From the NCBI GenBank assembly GCA_013397935.1, contig VZRN01006386.1, positions 893,586 through 957,585 on the forward strand: DNA of 64,000 nt. The letters are read 5' to 3'. The stretch is from Dasyornis broadbenti. Lineage: Eukaryota > Chordata > Aves > Passeriformes > Dasyornithidae. The notes beneath the pieces were generated by a model. It had not been told where the DNA came from. It did not search any database and was given only the letters and a program-made list of their open reading frames with translations. Made by a program: the position numbers and the translations under genes. Positions 48,711 through 60,809 of the stretch are shown here, one piece after another; the first letter of the stretch is position 1, and each line of letters opens with the position of its first letter.

Positions 48711-51572
48711 CACTTCCTGTCACGGACAAGTTTTCACTGGGCTTGGTGCCTGCTCAGTGAGGAGAGTTAAGCTGGGTTTCTCTGTGGCCATAAAACACAA
48801 ACTCAGCTGGGGGTGAGCCACCAGCAAGAGCTTGGGGAAGCCAACAAAGAGGAACCTGGCAGAGAAATCAGAGCCTGGGAGAAGGAGGGAAGACTGGGCT
48901 TGAAGGGGTTCATGTAATATAAAGTGTATGTCTTTTGCTAGAGGGTTTTACAGAGTGGCTGGAAGCAAGAGAAGGTATCTAAGTTTGAGGTGCCCTGCCT
49001 GCTCTGTGCTGAGGTTTTTTTGATTGACTCTAAAACTTCCCCCTCTAACTGATTGTGCTGGTGTGTCAGTAGATTTTAGATTTGAGACTGTAAGTCTTTA
49101 TATGCCTAAAGAAAATTGCTGTCTTCTGATTTTACAGTAGTAGGGCAAAATGCTGCATAGGCAATCCTATTTACAGGCATGAGGCAGCTGCTTTTTGTTA
49201 GGATCACTTGCCATAAGTCCAGCTGCAAATTACTTCTCCTTTTAAAGAATGACTGTCTCAGCCCCTCTGCTCCATGGCCAGTAGGCTTCCAGGGCAGGGG
49301 GGGCAGCAGGTGAGCCATTTCCATCCAAATCAGGGCTGGAGACCCCAAAGCCTCGTACAAATCAGCTCAGCTGAGCGCAAATGCCCCAGCCGAGATGGTT
49401 TTTGATGGGTGCTGGTGGCTACGAGACACTAACCAGCCTCACCAGGGGGTGTAAGGTCCTGTTCCACTGCAGACAGACCTATTCCTTGGAAATCTCCATG
49501 AATGTGTTACCAGATGAGCTGGGTCCTGCAGAGTTATCTATGGCACGAGATCCACTCTGGCTCAGCATGGGTGTCTGATGGCAGCAGCCTCCCCTGTGGC
49601 ACTCACAGCCCGATTGCTTCGGACAGAGACCCAGGCAAGTGGTGACCAAGCTGCCATTTCACAAATCCACTTTCCAAGCACATCTCTTACTGACTTGTTT
49701 AAAATTTAATGTTAATTTTCAAAGCCATGAAGGGCTGCAATGTTTGTTCAGTCTATTTTTTTTTTAACCAACCATTATTCTGGCTTACTCCAGGTGGGAT
49801 TTTTCCTTCTGGCTGGTGAGTTGCTGTGGCTGCTGGCAGCTGTTCAGCCAATGCAAGCTGTTGCTCAGCTGGGTTTTTGCTCCCAAGCTCCTTCCCAGCC
49901 CAGCCATCCAGGAGAGAGGGGAAGTGTCACACACAGACACGGGCCAGCTCTTTGGCCTGGCTGCTGTTTTTAACATCTGGATTTCTTCATGTGAAGTCAT
50001 TAACAGAAGCAAAAGAGAGTTCAGGCTGAAGGGAGAGGAAATTCCCCTTGAATAGCTTGTTCAGTCCGTTGTTTGAGGATGTTCACGTTGGTGGCACAGT
50101 CATTGGAACACCCTGCTGGAGGAATTGGATGTGTTTCTGACTTTCTCTCCGAGAGCTGATGCTGAGGGTGATGGCAGCTCCCAGCATGGACCCAGTCATC
50201 CTCGCTGCAGGCACGCACAGAGCATCTGGGATTCAGGCTGAGCTCATGTCTGCCTTGAAATCAGGCAGGGTTTTGCCACTGGCTTTATTGTACAGCCTCA
50301 GTATGTGCAACAGATTTCTTCTGAGCATCCCACTCCCCAAAGGGTTTCCACCAAAATATCTGACTTCTGTCTGAAGCTGGAGGCACCATGGCTCATGTCT
50401 GGGTGATTTTGAAGAAGATGCTGCCAGGCACAATATTTGGGAGCCATTTACTCCCTGCACCGAGCAGGAAGAAGAATCTATCTCTTTTATTGCTTGTGCC
50501 GCTGCAGTTCCCCAGTGGCTTCGTGGCGTGGGCGTACAGAGCAGTGCTTCCTGCAGCTTTTCAGACCTGGAACTTGTCCTCATTTTTATGATTTGTTCAT
50601 TGGATTTTCAACATTTGCCTTCACTTCTCCTCTGTGTGAGAGTCTTTAGCAAGAGCAGGAAGCGGTAGCTCTGTAGCAGGAAGATGCTCCAGAACCACAT
50701 GCCATTAGCAGCACTAGAAGAGAAACTGGTGTTGTTCTCGATTTGAAGATCTGCACTGTTTCTTAAACCACTTCCTGACTGCAACACCATCCTGAAAATA
50801 CCAGTTTCTTTCTTTTCTTCTTTTCATACCCCAGCCTTCCTCCAGCACCTTCCAGTCCCAGATTTGATGGGTGCCTAGTGAAGCTGGCAGCAGCGCATTG
50901 GAATTGAAACCTTTTCCCATGCAGGGAGTTGCAAGGCAATGCTTCCAGGCTCCTGGAGCAGCTGCTAACTGTGGTGAGGCCAAAGGAGAGGGGAAGAGAT
51001 GTTTATCAGCCCAGATGAGGCAAGCTTTAATGCACCTGGGGAAGGTAAGCACTCAGCTGGCACAGGGACTCTGTCTGCATATGGAGCAGTGAACATCCCC
51101 TGCAGAACTCACCACCAGCCACCTGCAGTCACAGCCTCCAGCTCGGGGCACACACCCAGCCAAGGTTCCAGTGATGGGATCTCATGCCCACCTCCCCAAA
51201 GTGTGGGTACCAGCGCTTGCTGAGGAGATGTGGTCAGTGTTACCCCAGGGAGCTTCTCTGACCAGGGCTGTGTGGATCTATTCAGGAGTTTTGGGAAAAT
51301 CCCTCCTCCAGGGCCTCTTAGCATGTTTTCCATGGCACCAGGCAGGCTCGCCACCCCTTCACAGAGCCGTGCTGGGTCAGCCCCTTTGCAGACCCAGCCA
51401 CACTGGCCTGGAACCGGGACAACCCGAGGCAAAGAGCAGGATCCGTGCAAACCCTTGGCACACCATTCCCAAGAAGGCAGGAGGTAAATCCCATCAATCT
51501 GGCCACAGATTTTGTGGAATCTATTTTGTCTATTTTTTCGCACTTTTTTGCCCCCAGGTCATTCTTTCTTCC

Positions 51573-51620
51573 ATATATATATATATTTATTATTATTTTT
51601 TTTATTTTTTTTTTTTAATA
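51573..51620. repeat. (AT)n followed by T-rich simple repeat
   Basis: About seven AT units, then TTATTATTATTTT and a T run. It sits just upstream of a CpG-rich patch. Confidence 0.85.
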
Positions 51621-51654
51621 GAGAGGCCAGGATCCCTCTCCCTCTCGCCCAGCT

Positions 51655-52060
51655 GTGCAATAATGAACACGGAGGGGAACAGCAAAGTGTCGTGGCCGCC
51701 TCACAGCCCCGGGAACTGCTGCAGGAGAGCGGCGGTGAGCGAGGGGCATCCCCCGGCTGCCAAAGCACATTTCTCGGTTCCGGGGACGCACAGTCATCCT
51801 GAAAGTCTGGGGCGGCTGCTGGCGCGTCCCTTTCCTGTGCACCACTGCTCTGTCTTCGAGTCACCACCTTCCCTACGCCAGGACAGGCTGTTTTGGGGCA
51901 GAAGGGTGGGATATAGCTCATTTTTTTTTCCCGGGCTGGGAAAGTCCCTAAGGCTTTTCCCACGGCGGTGCCAACACAGAGACACGACGCTGCGTCTTTT
52001 TCTCCGCAGCAAAATCCCCCCGAGGCGATGGGAGCCAGAGTAGCAGCGAGCCGGGTGGAA
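51655..52060 (+). promoter_or_regulatory. CpG-rich patch, possible promoter or enhancer
   Basis: CpG frequency rises locally (for example GAGAGCGGCGGTGAGCGAGG at 51725-51744). An ATG at 51663 leads to a donor-like GGCG|GTGAGC at 51734/51735, and an acceptor-like TCTTTTTCTCCGCAG ends at 52009. The peptide this would give is short, matches nothing I know and hits a stop soon after, so coding use is doubtful. Confidence 0.3.
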
Positions 52061-54252
52061 ATGCTGATTTTTGTTATCAGTTCCTGAAACGCATTTCAGG
52101 TCGCTGCAGAGGGAATGGGGACTGGCTAGACTGTTGCTGGTTCTTCTTTGGTGCTGCTGCTGCTTTTCGAGGGAAAAACAGCTCCATGGAGAGACGATGC
52201 ACCCCTCTGAGCAGGGCGGCTGCCTGGGGAGGAGGGTGGCCCCTTTGGATGGGGATTTGGATGGAAAACTCTTCCAGCACCATTACCATTACCCCGGGAC
52301 ACCCTGAACAAGTCCCTTGCGCTGCCGATGGCAGCTGAAAACAGCAATTAGCAGCACAACAACAACCCCAGCTGCCTCCCGGGGGCTCCTTGCTCCCAAG
52401 CGGTTCAATTAGCCCTTCCTTGCATAAAGCAGGGGGAGTAATGCCACTCTCACCCCGGCTGTATCAGTGTTATTGTCATTTCCTACCAGCAAAGCACCCC
52501 TGCAGGATCACAGCAAAAGGATGGAATTGCAAGAGCTCTATCCAGGTGCCCAGTGGTTCAGGGGTGATTTTCCACCGCGTCTGCTGGGAAACACAACCCC
52601 GTGGTTTGTTTTGTGCCCAGCCAGCGTGTGAATGAAGATATGAGTCATGATCCCACAGCCTGTAAAATTGCTTTGGTCTCCCTGTTTCGGACAGCCATTA
52701 TCGATTCTTTTTAGCTGAAAAAGGGGGCAGGGTGGAATGAGCTGGGACACGGCTCCCCGCTGCTATTTCAGAGGATTTGTTAGGTTTGCAGCTGACTGTT
52801 GAGAGATTAATAGACAAACCCCAACCACTTCGGTATTGTGTGTTCTTTATTTTTAATATAAATCAGTTTTGCAGTAGTTTGCAGGACACAAAGCTGCCTG
52901 CAGCCTGCGTTTGCCCCCGCCAGCATCAGTGGCCTGTCTAGGCGTGAGGACCGGTGGCTGGGGCATCCCTGCTGCAGGATTTTCGTTCTGCCTTTTCCTC
53001 CTGCTGCAGAAGCTGGCAGCTCTTCCAGGAACGGGATGAGCCTGCCCGTGCCCGAATGAATGCCAGCCCTCCCTGGTCCTCTCGGGCGAGTCCTTCCAAG
53101 TGAGCCCTGGCTTTGGAATCTGCTGGTGTTGAAGAGATGGCCATCAGCCCTCTCTCCTGCCACTGTCCCTCTGGTCTGGGGCAGAAGGGCAACACCTGCC
53201 CCTGCCAAGAGAGACCAGAGGACATAAATCCCAAGCTGGGGTGGTGACTGCTCTGTCTCTCTCATCACCAGGTGAACCACCTCACCAAATCCACCTCAGC
53301 AAGTTTCATCTTCTTTTTGGGTGCAAGCAGGTTTTCTCATCGACAGCAGTGGCTGCTCTGAGTCCTTAGGTTGAAGGAGCAAGAAAACTCACCCTGCAAG
53401 GAGAAACAGAAAAAGCAGGGGATGTTTTTCCTGCTTTGCTAATGAGCCAAAGTGGCATAGCAAGTTGTCAAGGAGATGCTCTCTCTCTGGCAGCAGGATG
53501 CACCTGCTGAACTCCCTCTCTGCGGGATAATTGCATGGGGAAAAGAATTTGTGTCAACATCTGAGGATGCTCTCATGCACTAAACAAGATACTGCAACTT
53601 GGGTGTTAAACTTGGACTTCTTGGTGGGTTTTATTTTAGTGTGTTGGAGCAATACTGGTTTTCAGCCAGATTTCTCCTTTCTAACTGCAGTAGGAGCTGA
53701 CTGCAGGTGTTGGTGCAACCAGTTTTGCTTCTCTGGGGAGGAGGAGCATCCTTTTAGGTGAGGTGGGAGGTCAGAAGTGGGTCAGGACCAGCAGCTCTTG
53801 TTTGTGGATGCAGCAGTGGGTCTAACCTCTCTCACTGAGGTTAAATAATAGTGCCCACAGGTGCCCAGGTCGAGATGAAGAAGAAATAGGTGCCTAGAAA
53901 GCCCAGAGAAAAACCACTACTAGTCTTTTTACAAATATTGCAGGTGTATAATCTGTGTTATTAGTCTATAAAAATCCCACAACATGCAGAATTTAAACTA
54001 TGTATCAGTTTTATTGATAGTACTACAGTCCACCATTAAGATGGGTGAAACACTCACCATGATAAACCAGAGTGTGATGGCATCACTCGTGTAAAACATC
54101 CCTGAATCAATGAAGAGCAACTGGTGATCAAGGAAAGCCAGCTCCCTGTTTAAGGAAAACATCAGCTCCTGAGAAATCCCTTTGCTTTAATTGTATGTGA
54201 GAATAGAATTGCATCTTTGGCCCCAACAGACCTAAAATCAATCTGGCTGAGG

Positions 54253-54295
54253 AGTGACACAAAGAAACAGGACTTTAATGAGTGACACAAAGAAA
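54253..54295. repeat. Direct repeat with 28 bp period
   Basis: AGTGACACAAAGAAA occurs at 54253-54267 and again at 54281-54295. Confidence 0.85.
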
Positions 54296-55639
54296 TGGGA
54301 GTTAAACTGATGCTTATCTCTGGTCACTGAATACAGGGATCTCGTTCTACATAATGTACATATAAATAATAGAGCAGCCCCTGCAAGCAGAGCCCTTTGC
54401 CAGCTCACTCAGAGGGATGGAGCTGTTGAGATGAGCACCCTGGATGTGTCCCTGGAATTTCACTGGGCACATTGCTAAGTTCTAAAGAATATCACAGCTT
54501 TTGAAACCTGTTTAAAAAAAGTTTATCAGTGATGTCACCATTTTTCCTAAAAAATATTCTCATCTCTGATTTAAAAAATGTTTCTTTTGAAGTAGCTTTT
54601 AGCTTGTCCTTTGTTTTGGATCTCAGTTATTTCTATTTAAGGAGGTGATGAGCAAAATCCTAATTTCTCATCCTACTTTAGCTCTTCCCACTTGCTTTTG
54701 GTGCATAAGAGAATCACGAATAAGCAAGTGTTCAGTTACTTTGATTTCCTAAGAAAGAAAGTAGAAGTAACTGTTAGCTCAATGTGATTTTCACTTTATT
54801 TAGCAATGCAATCACTAGAGGGAGGCAGATGGTAAATTTATCTATCCTAGGCTCTCAGATGCACTGTGCTGCCTCATAAATGACAGCAGAACAGTTGTAA
54901 GTAGGTGCTCCTGGTATATCATGCTGCCTGGGGGGGAAATCTGAGCACTTGCTGAAATCAGCTTAATTTTGTTGGCTGTCCATGCTGGCAGCAACCAAGG
55001 CAGCTGTGTCCTCCTTAGCAGCTGTGGAGGCTCCTGAAAGTCATGTTGGGTCCCTCAGTTCATCCTGGGGGAGACTCAAACCCCTCCTGAGAAATCAGGA
55101 GTGCAGGAGCTGGTGGAAAGGCTGAGACACTCCTTTTGGGGGTTTTGGCCCCGTGATGCAGAATTTGTGCACCTTGGCCCAGGGCAGTGTGGACGTGCAC
55201 ACCAGCTCTCCGAGAGAGATGCTCTTGGGCCAGGTGACCCCAAAATAAGTAAGAATCAGCACCTGCTGAGCATGAAGATTTAGTCAAAAGGGCTAAATAT
55301 CCTAACGGGCAATCCATGCTTTTATGGAGATAGGCTAAAACTAAAGACTTGCTAACTAACACATAAACCACATTAAGATTCCTCACTCAAATACTTAAAT
55401 ATCAGCACATAAAAAATAAACTTGACCTTATGGTTTATTTCACTGTCTCTATCACCTGTTAAGCCAAAATGAAGCAAATGCTCCTGTTCTCCTCATGAAC
55501 CAGAAGACAGCTTAGGGACCTGCCTGCTTGGTAGCAGGGTTCCCTTCCAGGATCCTTATCTTCCAGGCTTTACATCCTGGCAGCACAATGTTGTCCAATG
55601 CTCAGGAGGGCAAACCTCATTTACATGGAGTTTACACCA

Positions 55640-55820
55640 CTTAGACACACAGGAGCTCATGGGACTGTGGGTGTTGTCTACCTAAACATTAGTAAAGCCT
55701 TTGATACCATTTCCCAGAGCAGTCCTTTGAAGGAACTGGCTGCTCATGCTATGGACAGGTGTCCTCTTCGCTGGGTAAAAAACTGTCTGGAGGGCTGGGC
55801 TCAAAAAAGGGCGGGAGTCA
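55640..55820 (+). mobile_element. CR1 LINE fragment, plus strand (RT core)
   Basis: The plus strand encodes VVYLNISKAFDTISQSS and then RWVKNCLEGWAQKRAG, which correspond to the DFSKAFD and W-x-NWL-GR-Q blocks of CR1 reverse transcriptase. It is cut off at about 55820, where a minus-strand CR1 begins. Confidence 0.8.
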
Positions 55821-55821
55821 C

Positions 55822-58210
55822 CAGAGAATATCCTGAGTTGGAAGGGACCCACAAGGATCATCAAAATCCATCTGCTGGCCCTACACAGAACAGCCTCAAG
55901 AATTCTACCAAGTGCCTGTGAATGTTGTCCAAACACTTCTTGAACTCCATCAGCTTGGTGCTGTGACCACTTCCCTGGGGAGCCTGTTCAAGTGCCCAGC
56001 CACCCGCTGGGTGAAGAACCTTGTCCTAATATCCAACCTAAACCTCCTCAGACATAACGTTTGGCCATTCCCTTGGGTCCTGTCACTGCCACCACGGAGA
56101 AGAGATCAGAGCTGGCCCCTCCTCTTCCTGTCATGAGAAGTTTTAATTGTAATGAGGTCTCCCCTCAGTCTCCTCTTCTCCAGGCTGCACAGATCAAGCG
56201 ACCTCAGCCACTGCTCACATGGCTTCCCCTCCACCATCCTTGTGGCCCTCCTTTGGACATTATCTAATGGCTTTATATCTTCTCTATATTGTAGCACCCA
56301 AAACTGCCCCCAGGACTTGAGCTGAGGCCGTCCCAGAGCAGAGCAGAGCAGGACAATCCCCTCCCTTGCCTGGCTGGTGATGCTGTGCCTGATGCCCCCC
56401 AGGACACAGGTGACCCTCCTGGCTGCCAGGGCACTGCTGACCCATATCCAACTCGCCATCGACCAGGACCCCCAGGTCCCTTCCCACAGCGCTGCTCTCC
56501 AGCCTCTCATTCCCCAGCCTGTACATCCAGGGCTGCACCATCCCAGGTGCAGAATCTGGCATTTGCCCTTGTTAAACCTCATATGGTTGCCCTTATTAAA
56601 CATCATATGGTTGGTGATTGCCGAGTTCTCATTTGTCGAGGTCTCTCTGCAGCATCTCCCTGCCTTGGAAGAAGTTAACAGCTCATCCCAATTTTGTATC
56701 ATCTGCGAACTTACTTATCCCTCCCAGTCCTGCGTCCAAGTCATTTATGGAGATGTTGATGAGAACAGGGCTGAGAATGAAGCCCTGCAGAAGCCCATTG
56801 GTGACAGGTGCCCAGTCTGATGTCACCCTGTTCACTGTAACCCTTTGTGCCCAACCCATGAGCTCATCCATCACAGGATGTGTTTGTCCTGCTGTGTGCT
56901 GGACATTTGGTCCAGAAGGATCCTGTGAGAGGCAGTATCAAAAGCTTTACCAAAATCCAAAAAGGTTACATCAACTGGCTTCCCTTGATCAGCAGGGTGG
57001 GTTACCCTGTCAGAAAAGGAAATCAGGTTTGATAAGCAGGACTTTCCCCTCATGAAGCTATGGTGGCTGTGATCAATGACTGTCTTGTCCTTCAGGTGAT
57101 TTTCAGTATCTCACAGAATAATCTTCTGCATCCTTTACCAGTCACTGAAGTGAGACTGTCAGGCCTGCAGTTTCCAAGGTCATCCTTCTTGCCCTTCTTG
57201 AAAACTGGGACAATGTTTGCCAGCTTCTAGTTAGCTGTGACCTCTCCAGATTCCCAAGACCATTCAAAAATCATGGGGATAGGCCTCACAATGACATCAG
57301 CCAGCTCTTTGAGAGTTCTCAGATGAATCCCATCAGGCCTCACAGACTCCTGGGAATCCAGCCGGAGCAGCAGGTCAGGGTCACCTCACAGCCATGGTCC
57401 TCCAGCTCAGAGCACTGGGACCACCTTAGTCCATCATTGGTTTTGAAGACAGAGACAAAGAAAGCATTAAACATCTTTGCTTCATGTCCCTGTTTGTGAG
57501 GTGACCATCCTCATCCTGTAAAAGGCTGATGCTTTTGCTGCACTGACTTTTGCTATTCATGTATTTTAAAAAACTGGTTTTATTGTCCCTTACAGTTCTG
57601 GGCAGCTTCAGCTCCAGCTGAGCTTTGGCCACCTGAATTTTCTCCCTACAGTGGTTAACAGCATCTCTGTATTCATCTCATGTCACCTGACCTTGCTTTC
57701 ACTGGGCATACATCTTCCTTTTTGCCATAGTTCCTGAAGAAGATCCCTGTTCAGCCAAGCCAGCCTTCCACCTTGCCTCCTTGACTTCCGGCATTTGGGA
57801 ATTACCTGTTCCTGTGCCCTTAGGAGGTGTTGCTTAAAAAGTGACCAGCACTGATGGACACCAGCACCCACAAAAACATTTTCCCAGGGGACCTCACACA
57901 CTACTTCCCTGAGCAGCCTGAAGTCATGTCCAGGATTGAAATTTTGCTGGCACTTTTCCTCATGTCAACAGAGATTTTTAAACCCGATGGTTTTGTGATC
58001 ACTATGACCAAGATGGCCACCAGTCACCCTTTCTCTTGGGAGACCCTCTCTGCAAAAAGGCACCAAATCAAGGAGGGCCTCTTTCCCAGTTAGCCCTCTT
58101 AGTATCTGTACCATGAAATCATCATCCAGGTGTTTTAGGAATCTTCTGAACTTGTTTGTGCCAGCTGCTTGCAGTTAGCATCTGGCAAGATGAGTCTCCC
58201 ATAAGGACAA
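55822..58210 (-). mobile_element. CR1 LINE, minus strand, about 2.4 kb, decayed
   Basis: The 3' UTR lies at the left (GAGTTGGAAGGGACCCACAA near 55835) and 5' sequence at the right. Minus-strand translation gives, in CR1 order, an endonuclease/RT linker (57683-57901, with RLAWLNRDLLQELWQKG), a pre-RT block with LLQDEDGHLTNRD (57426-57632), RT motifs with VTFLDFGKAFDTASHRILLD (56871-57053), the LLQGFILSPVLINISINDLD and FADDTKLG catalytic-box region (56683-56874), and the tail with EQWLRSLDLCSLEKRRLRGD (56106-56702). Several frameshifts and stops separate these pieces, so it is non-functional. The leftmost bases lack the usual 3' octamer repeats. An in-frame 24-base tandem duplication lies at 56565-56612. 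Confidence 0.9.
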
Positions 58211-58211
58211 A

Positions 58212-58310
58212 GACTCCATACCTGGAGGGATTTAAGTCACGTAGATCTGAGGCTCAGGGTTTAGTGTTGGGCCTGGCAGTGTTTGGTTAATGGTTGGACT
58301 CCATGCGTTT
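58212..58310 (+). mobile_element. CR1 LINE 3' fragment, plus strand
   Basis: TACCTGGAGGGATTTAAGTC followed by a GTTTAGTGTTGGGCCTGGCA-type stretch and TTAATGGTTGGACTCCATG is the conserved 3' end of CR1 read forward. It abuts the right end of the minus-strand CR1. Confidence 0.8.
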
Positions 58311-59317
58311 GTAGTGCTTTTTCCAGATTCTCTGTTTCTATGATGAGTGGGAAAGGGGTTTTGCAGGTCTGTCCACACCTGCACAGTAAGAGGAGGTTTG
58401 GGATCGCTTTGAACATGTGTGGTTACAGACTGGGAGGTTGTGGGAAGAAGGAGTTTGTCCTGCTGCAAGCATTACAGGCTCTCACTGGCCTTTTGGTCAT
58501 TAGGACCACACTGAGGTGGGTGGGAAAGCTTAAAAATTGGGAGCTGGGATGCAGCTGCTTGCTCCAACACTGCTGAAAACCGCCGCAACTGGGATGGTCT
58601 GATGCACTGCTTGGTTTGACCCGCAAAAACCCATGGGTGTGTTTGTCCCTGAACACCCATCATCCTGTCAGGCTGCGATGAGTTGGAAGAAAAAAATGGA
58701 TTTTTTATTTTATTTTGCTAAATGATGATTGACATTTTAAAAGCAATATTGTCAAAGCTGCATGTCAAACAGCCTAATTGCCTAATCTGTGTGGCTCCTA
58801 ATGACAAGTTAGACTATTATAGCTGAAAGAATTTTAAGCATCTAATAATTTATACATCATCACCTGGGCTATTTGCTTTCCACACTTCGGTAAGTGTGGA
58901 TGAGAAGAGGAGCTGCTTGTGTTTCAAGACAACTTCACCTGTCTCACTCAGTCCTGTCTCAGGATGGTGCAGCCCTCCTGAGGGGAGGGAAATCACAGCC
59001 TTCAGCAGAAGCTGGTTAAAATGTTGTGATGAAAACACTCACATTAGNNNNNNNNNNNNNNNNNNNNNNNNNNNNNNNNNNNNNNNNNNNNNNNNNNNNN
59101 NNNNNNNTTTTTCTTTTATAAGACAACAAGCAACTTGGACTCTGCTTCTGTGTCACGTTGGGGTATCAGCATCACTTTAATTCCAGGTTATAACATTATG
59201 TGTTACAAATGGAGAAACGCCTTCTCACTCAAACACCCAGTGCAGAAAGAATCCTTGGGCAGCAAACTGAAAGAGCAAGTCTGGCCCTAACACGCTGTAG
59301 CTGGCCTCATGTCATTG
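58311..59317. other. Non-coding stretch with 60-base gap
   Basis: No gene or repeat was recognised. An N gap of 60 bases lies at 59048-59107, so an open frame crossing it is not evidence of coding. Confidence 0.5.
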
Positions 59318-59373
59318 ATTAGCTAATTGCTATTAGCTAATTGCTGTCACTGGTGAAGCAGGGCCCTATATGA
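59318..59373 (+). promoter_or_regulatory. Candidate promoter: 14 bp tandem repeat plus TATA-like box
   Basis: ATTAGCTAATTGCT is repeated perfectly head to tail (59318-59331, 59332-59345). Each unit contains the palindrome ATTAGCTAAT and a TAATTG homeodomain-type core. About 22 bases later comes TATATGA (59367-59373), roughly 190 bases before the predicted start codon of the signal-peptide exon. The arrangement fits a compact tissue-specific promoter without a CpG island. Binding factors are not known; this is inference from position and motif. Confidence 0.45.
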
Positions 59374-59555
59374 GTGAGTGGGCTGCTAGGCCAGCCGCTT
59401 TGCTGTAGGGATGTGTGGTGGAAAGGGGCTGGGAAAGGTGGTGATTCTACATTTGCTCTGCTTGGGGGATTATTTTGGGGAGAGAGAGGGAGTTTTTATT
59501 TTTATTTTTTTTTTCTGGTCTCATTTTAATGTTGTGCCTCTGGTAAACCTCTGCC

Positions 59556-59687
59556 ATGAAGTCTTTGCCCTTCCCATTTATTCTGGTGCTACTCCTGGTG
59601 CCTTGGGCATTGGGGCCAGCTCCTGGTGGGCACAGTTCTGGGACGATGCTGAGGCCCTGCTGTGATGCTGCTGGTGCTGCTCCAGGG
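59556..59687 (+). CDS. Novel CUB/mucin-like secreted protein, exon 1 (signal peptide)
   Basis: An ATG with G at -3 opens a 44-codon frame starting MKSLPFPFILVLLLVPWALG, a textbook signal peptide (basic residue, hydrophobic core, small residue before the probable cleavage site after ALG or nearby). The frame runs through a Gly/Ala/Cys-containing segment to a donor AGGG|GTGAGT at 59688, leaving in phase 0. That phase matches the next exon, whose 40 bases bring the frame to phase 1 as the third exon needs. The agreement of three independent phases is the main reason to accept this start. A TATA-like box lies upstream at 59367. I do not recognise the gene. An alternative is a further upstream exon hidden by the gap at 59048-59107. 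Confidence 0.65.
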
Positions 59688-60090
59688 GTGAGTGATGGGA
59701 AGTGGGGACTCAGTTCCCTGTAGGAAACTCCCTTCTTGAGTGCAGTGTCCTGCCTGGTTACAAATCCTTCTCTCCTCTGTATGGCCCCTAGGAATTAAAG
59801 TACAGCTGGGCTTTGCTTGCTGTGTTTTGGGGTTGTATTTTTGCTGGTTGTGATCCAACAGCATAAATCAGGCAGTGCTTCTGGATCTAGGGAGGGGAGA
59901 AGACTTATAATCACATAGAATAAATGATGTGACCTTGGGGCTTGGTCCAGCTGCAGGCAAAACCCCAATCCATCAGGCTGGATTTGGTGCTCCCTTCCCA
60001 CTGGGCTAGTGTTGGCATTTCTCTGAGCAGTGCTATAAGCATTGGGAATTGCTACTTGGGCCTGCAATTGGACTTCTCTTTTCCTTGTAG

Positions 60091-60130
60091 GCAAGAGGAT
60101 CCCATCAGGAATATTGGAAGGTTAAACCAG
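60091..60130 (+). CDS. Novel CUB/mucin-like secreted protein, exon 2 (40 nt)
   Basis: A strong polypyrimidine acceptor (CTTCTCTTTTCCTTGTAG) ends at 60090 and a near-perfect donor AACCAG|GTAAGA starts at 60131. In phase 0 the exon reads ARGSHQEYWKVKP plus one base. With exon 3 it reads on as P(E)PESPW. The exon is too short to be found as an open frame. The 403-base intron before it and the 679-base intron after it hold only T-rich simple sequence (60150-60205) and no other features I can support. Confidence 0.7.
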
Positions 60131-60809
60131 GTAAGATCAGGGTTGGTGGTTTTTTTTTTTTTTTTTGGTTGGTTGGTTTTTTTGTTGTGTTGTTGTTGTT
60201 TTTGTTTTAACCCAGAATTTGTTGGGTACTTCAAGCCAGCCACAAGTGTTGTGGAAAATCAGGAGCAACCACCTGGTCCTGGTGTGGTGTGGAGAGGGAT
60301 GTGGTTGATCAGTACTGAGTGCTGGGGTAGGGAAAAGTCAGTGCTGGTGTGAGAGATAACCTGTGCCACTGTCTTGTGGCTGCCACATCCCTGCCACAGA
60401 GCAGGTCCTGCAGGCACAAGCAGTGCACTGCAGCGATTTAAACAAGTGTCAAGAGTTCAACCCAAACTTGAATTGTGCTCCTGTAGGGTAAACCTACCAT
60501 GAACTTGCTACACTTCTAGCTTTGAGAAAGTGGCTTTGGAAAACACTGCTCTTTCCTGCTTAAGCAAAGCTGTTTCCCACTTTGAGGGCTATGGAGAGAT
60601 ACTAATGCTGCTTGTCCTGCTGAGGCTCTAAGGGCTTCTGGCTCAGCCAGGGACCCTCCAGATTTCCTGAGGTTTACTCCCATGTTCTCCCCACTGATGG
60701 GTTTCCATGTTGGTTGCAAACAGGAGCAGGAGGCACCAAAATGTGGACCTAGCTATTTCTTTGGATGTGGAAATGGGGGAAAATTTAGTTGTTGCTTCTT
60801 GTCTTCCAG

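Larger units (their letters stand above)
39850..55600. other. Intergenic region downstream of B3GNT2
   Basis: No gene is supported. I looked for TMEM17, the usual next gene in other vertebrates, and did not see it. Present are a 15-base G run, a 54-base T run, a probable LTR at 48.1-48.4 kb, a CR1 fragment at 48.5-48.7 kb, a CpG-rich patch at 51.65-52.1 kb and a 28 bp period direct repeat at 54253-54295. The open frames here are short or lack recognisable domains. Confidence 0.55.

Noticed and set aside
51171..52043. 290-residue open frame on the plus strand
   Set aside because: It runs through an (AT)n and poly(T) simple repeat giving Ile/Tyr/Phe runs, and no domain is present.
56377..56820. 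147-residue plus-strand frame
   Set aside because: It is the antisense shadow of the minus-strand CR1 reverse transcriptase tail.
59048..59180. Open frame spanning the 60-base gap
   Set aside because: The frame is kept open by Ns and has no recognisable content.
60707..60809. N-terminal 34 residues of the long open frame before the CUB domain
   Set aside because: They lie upstream of a strong splice acceptor and lack a signal peptide; the phase-compatible upstream exons give a better start.
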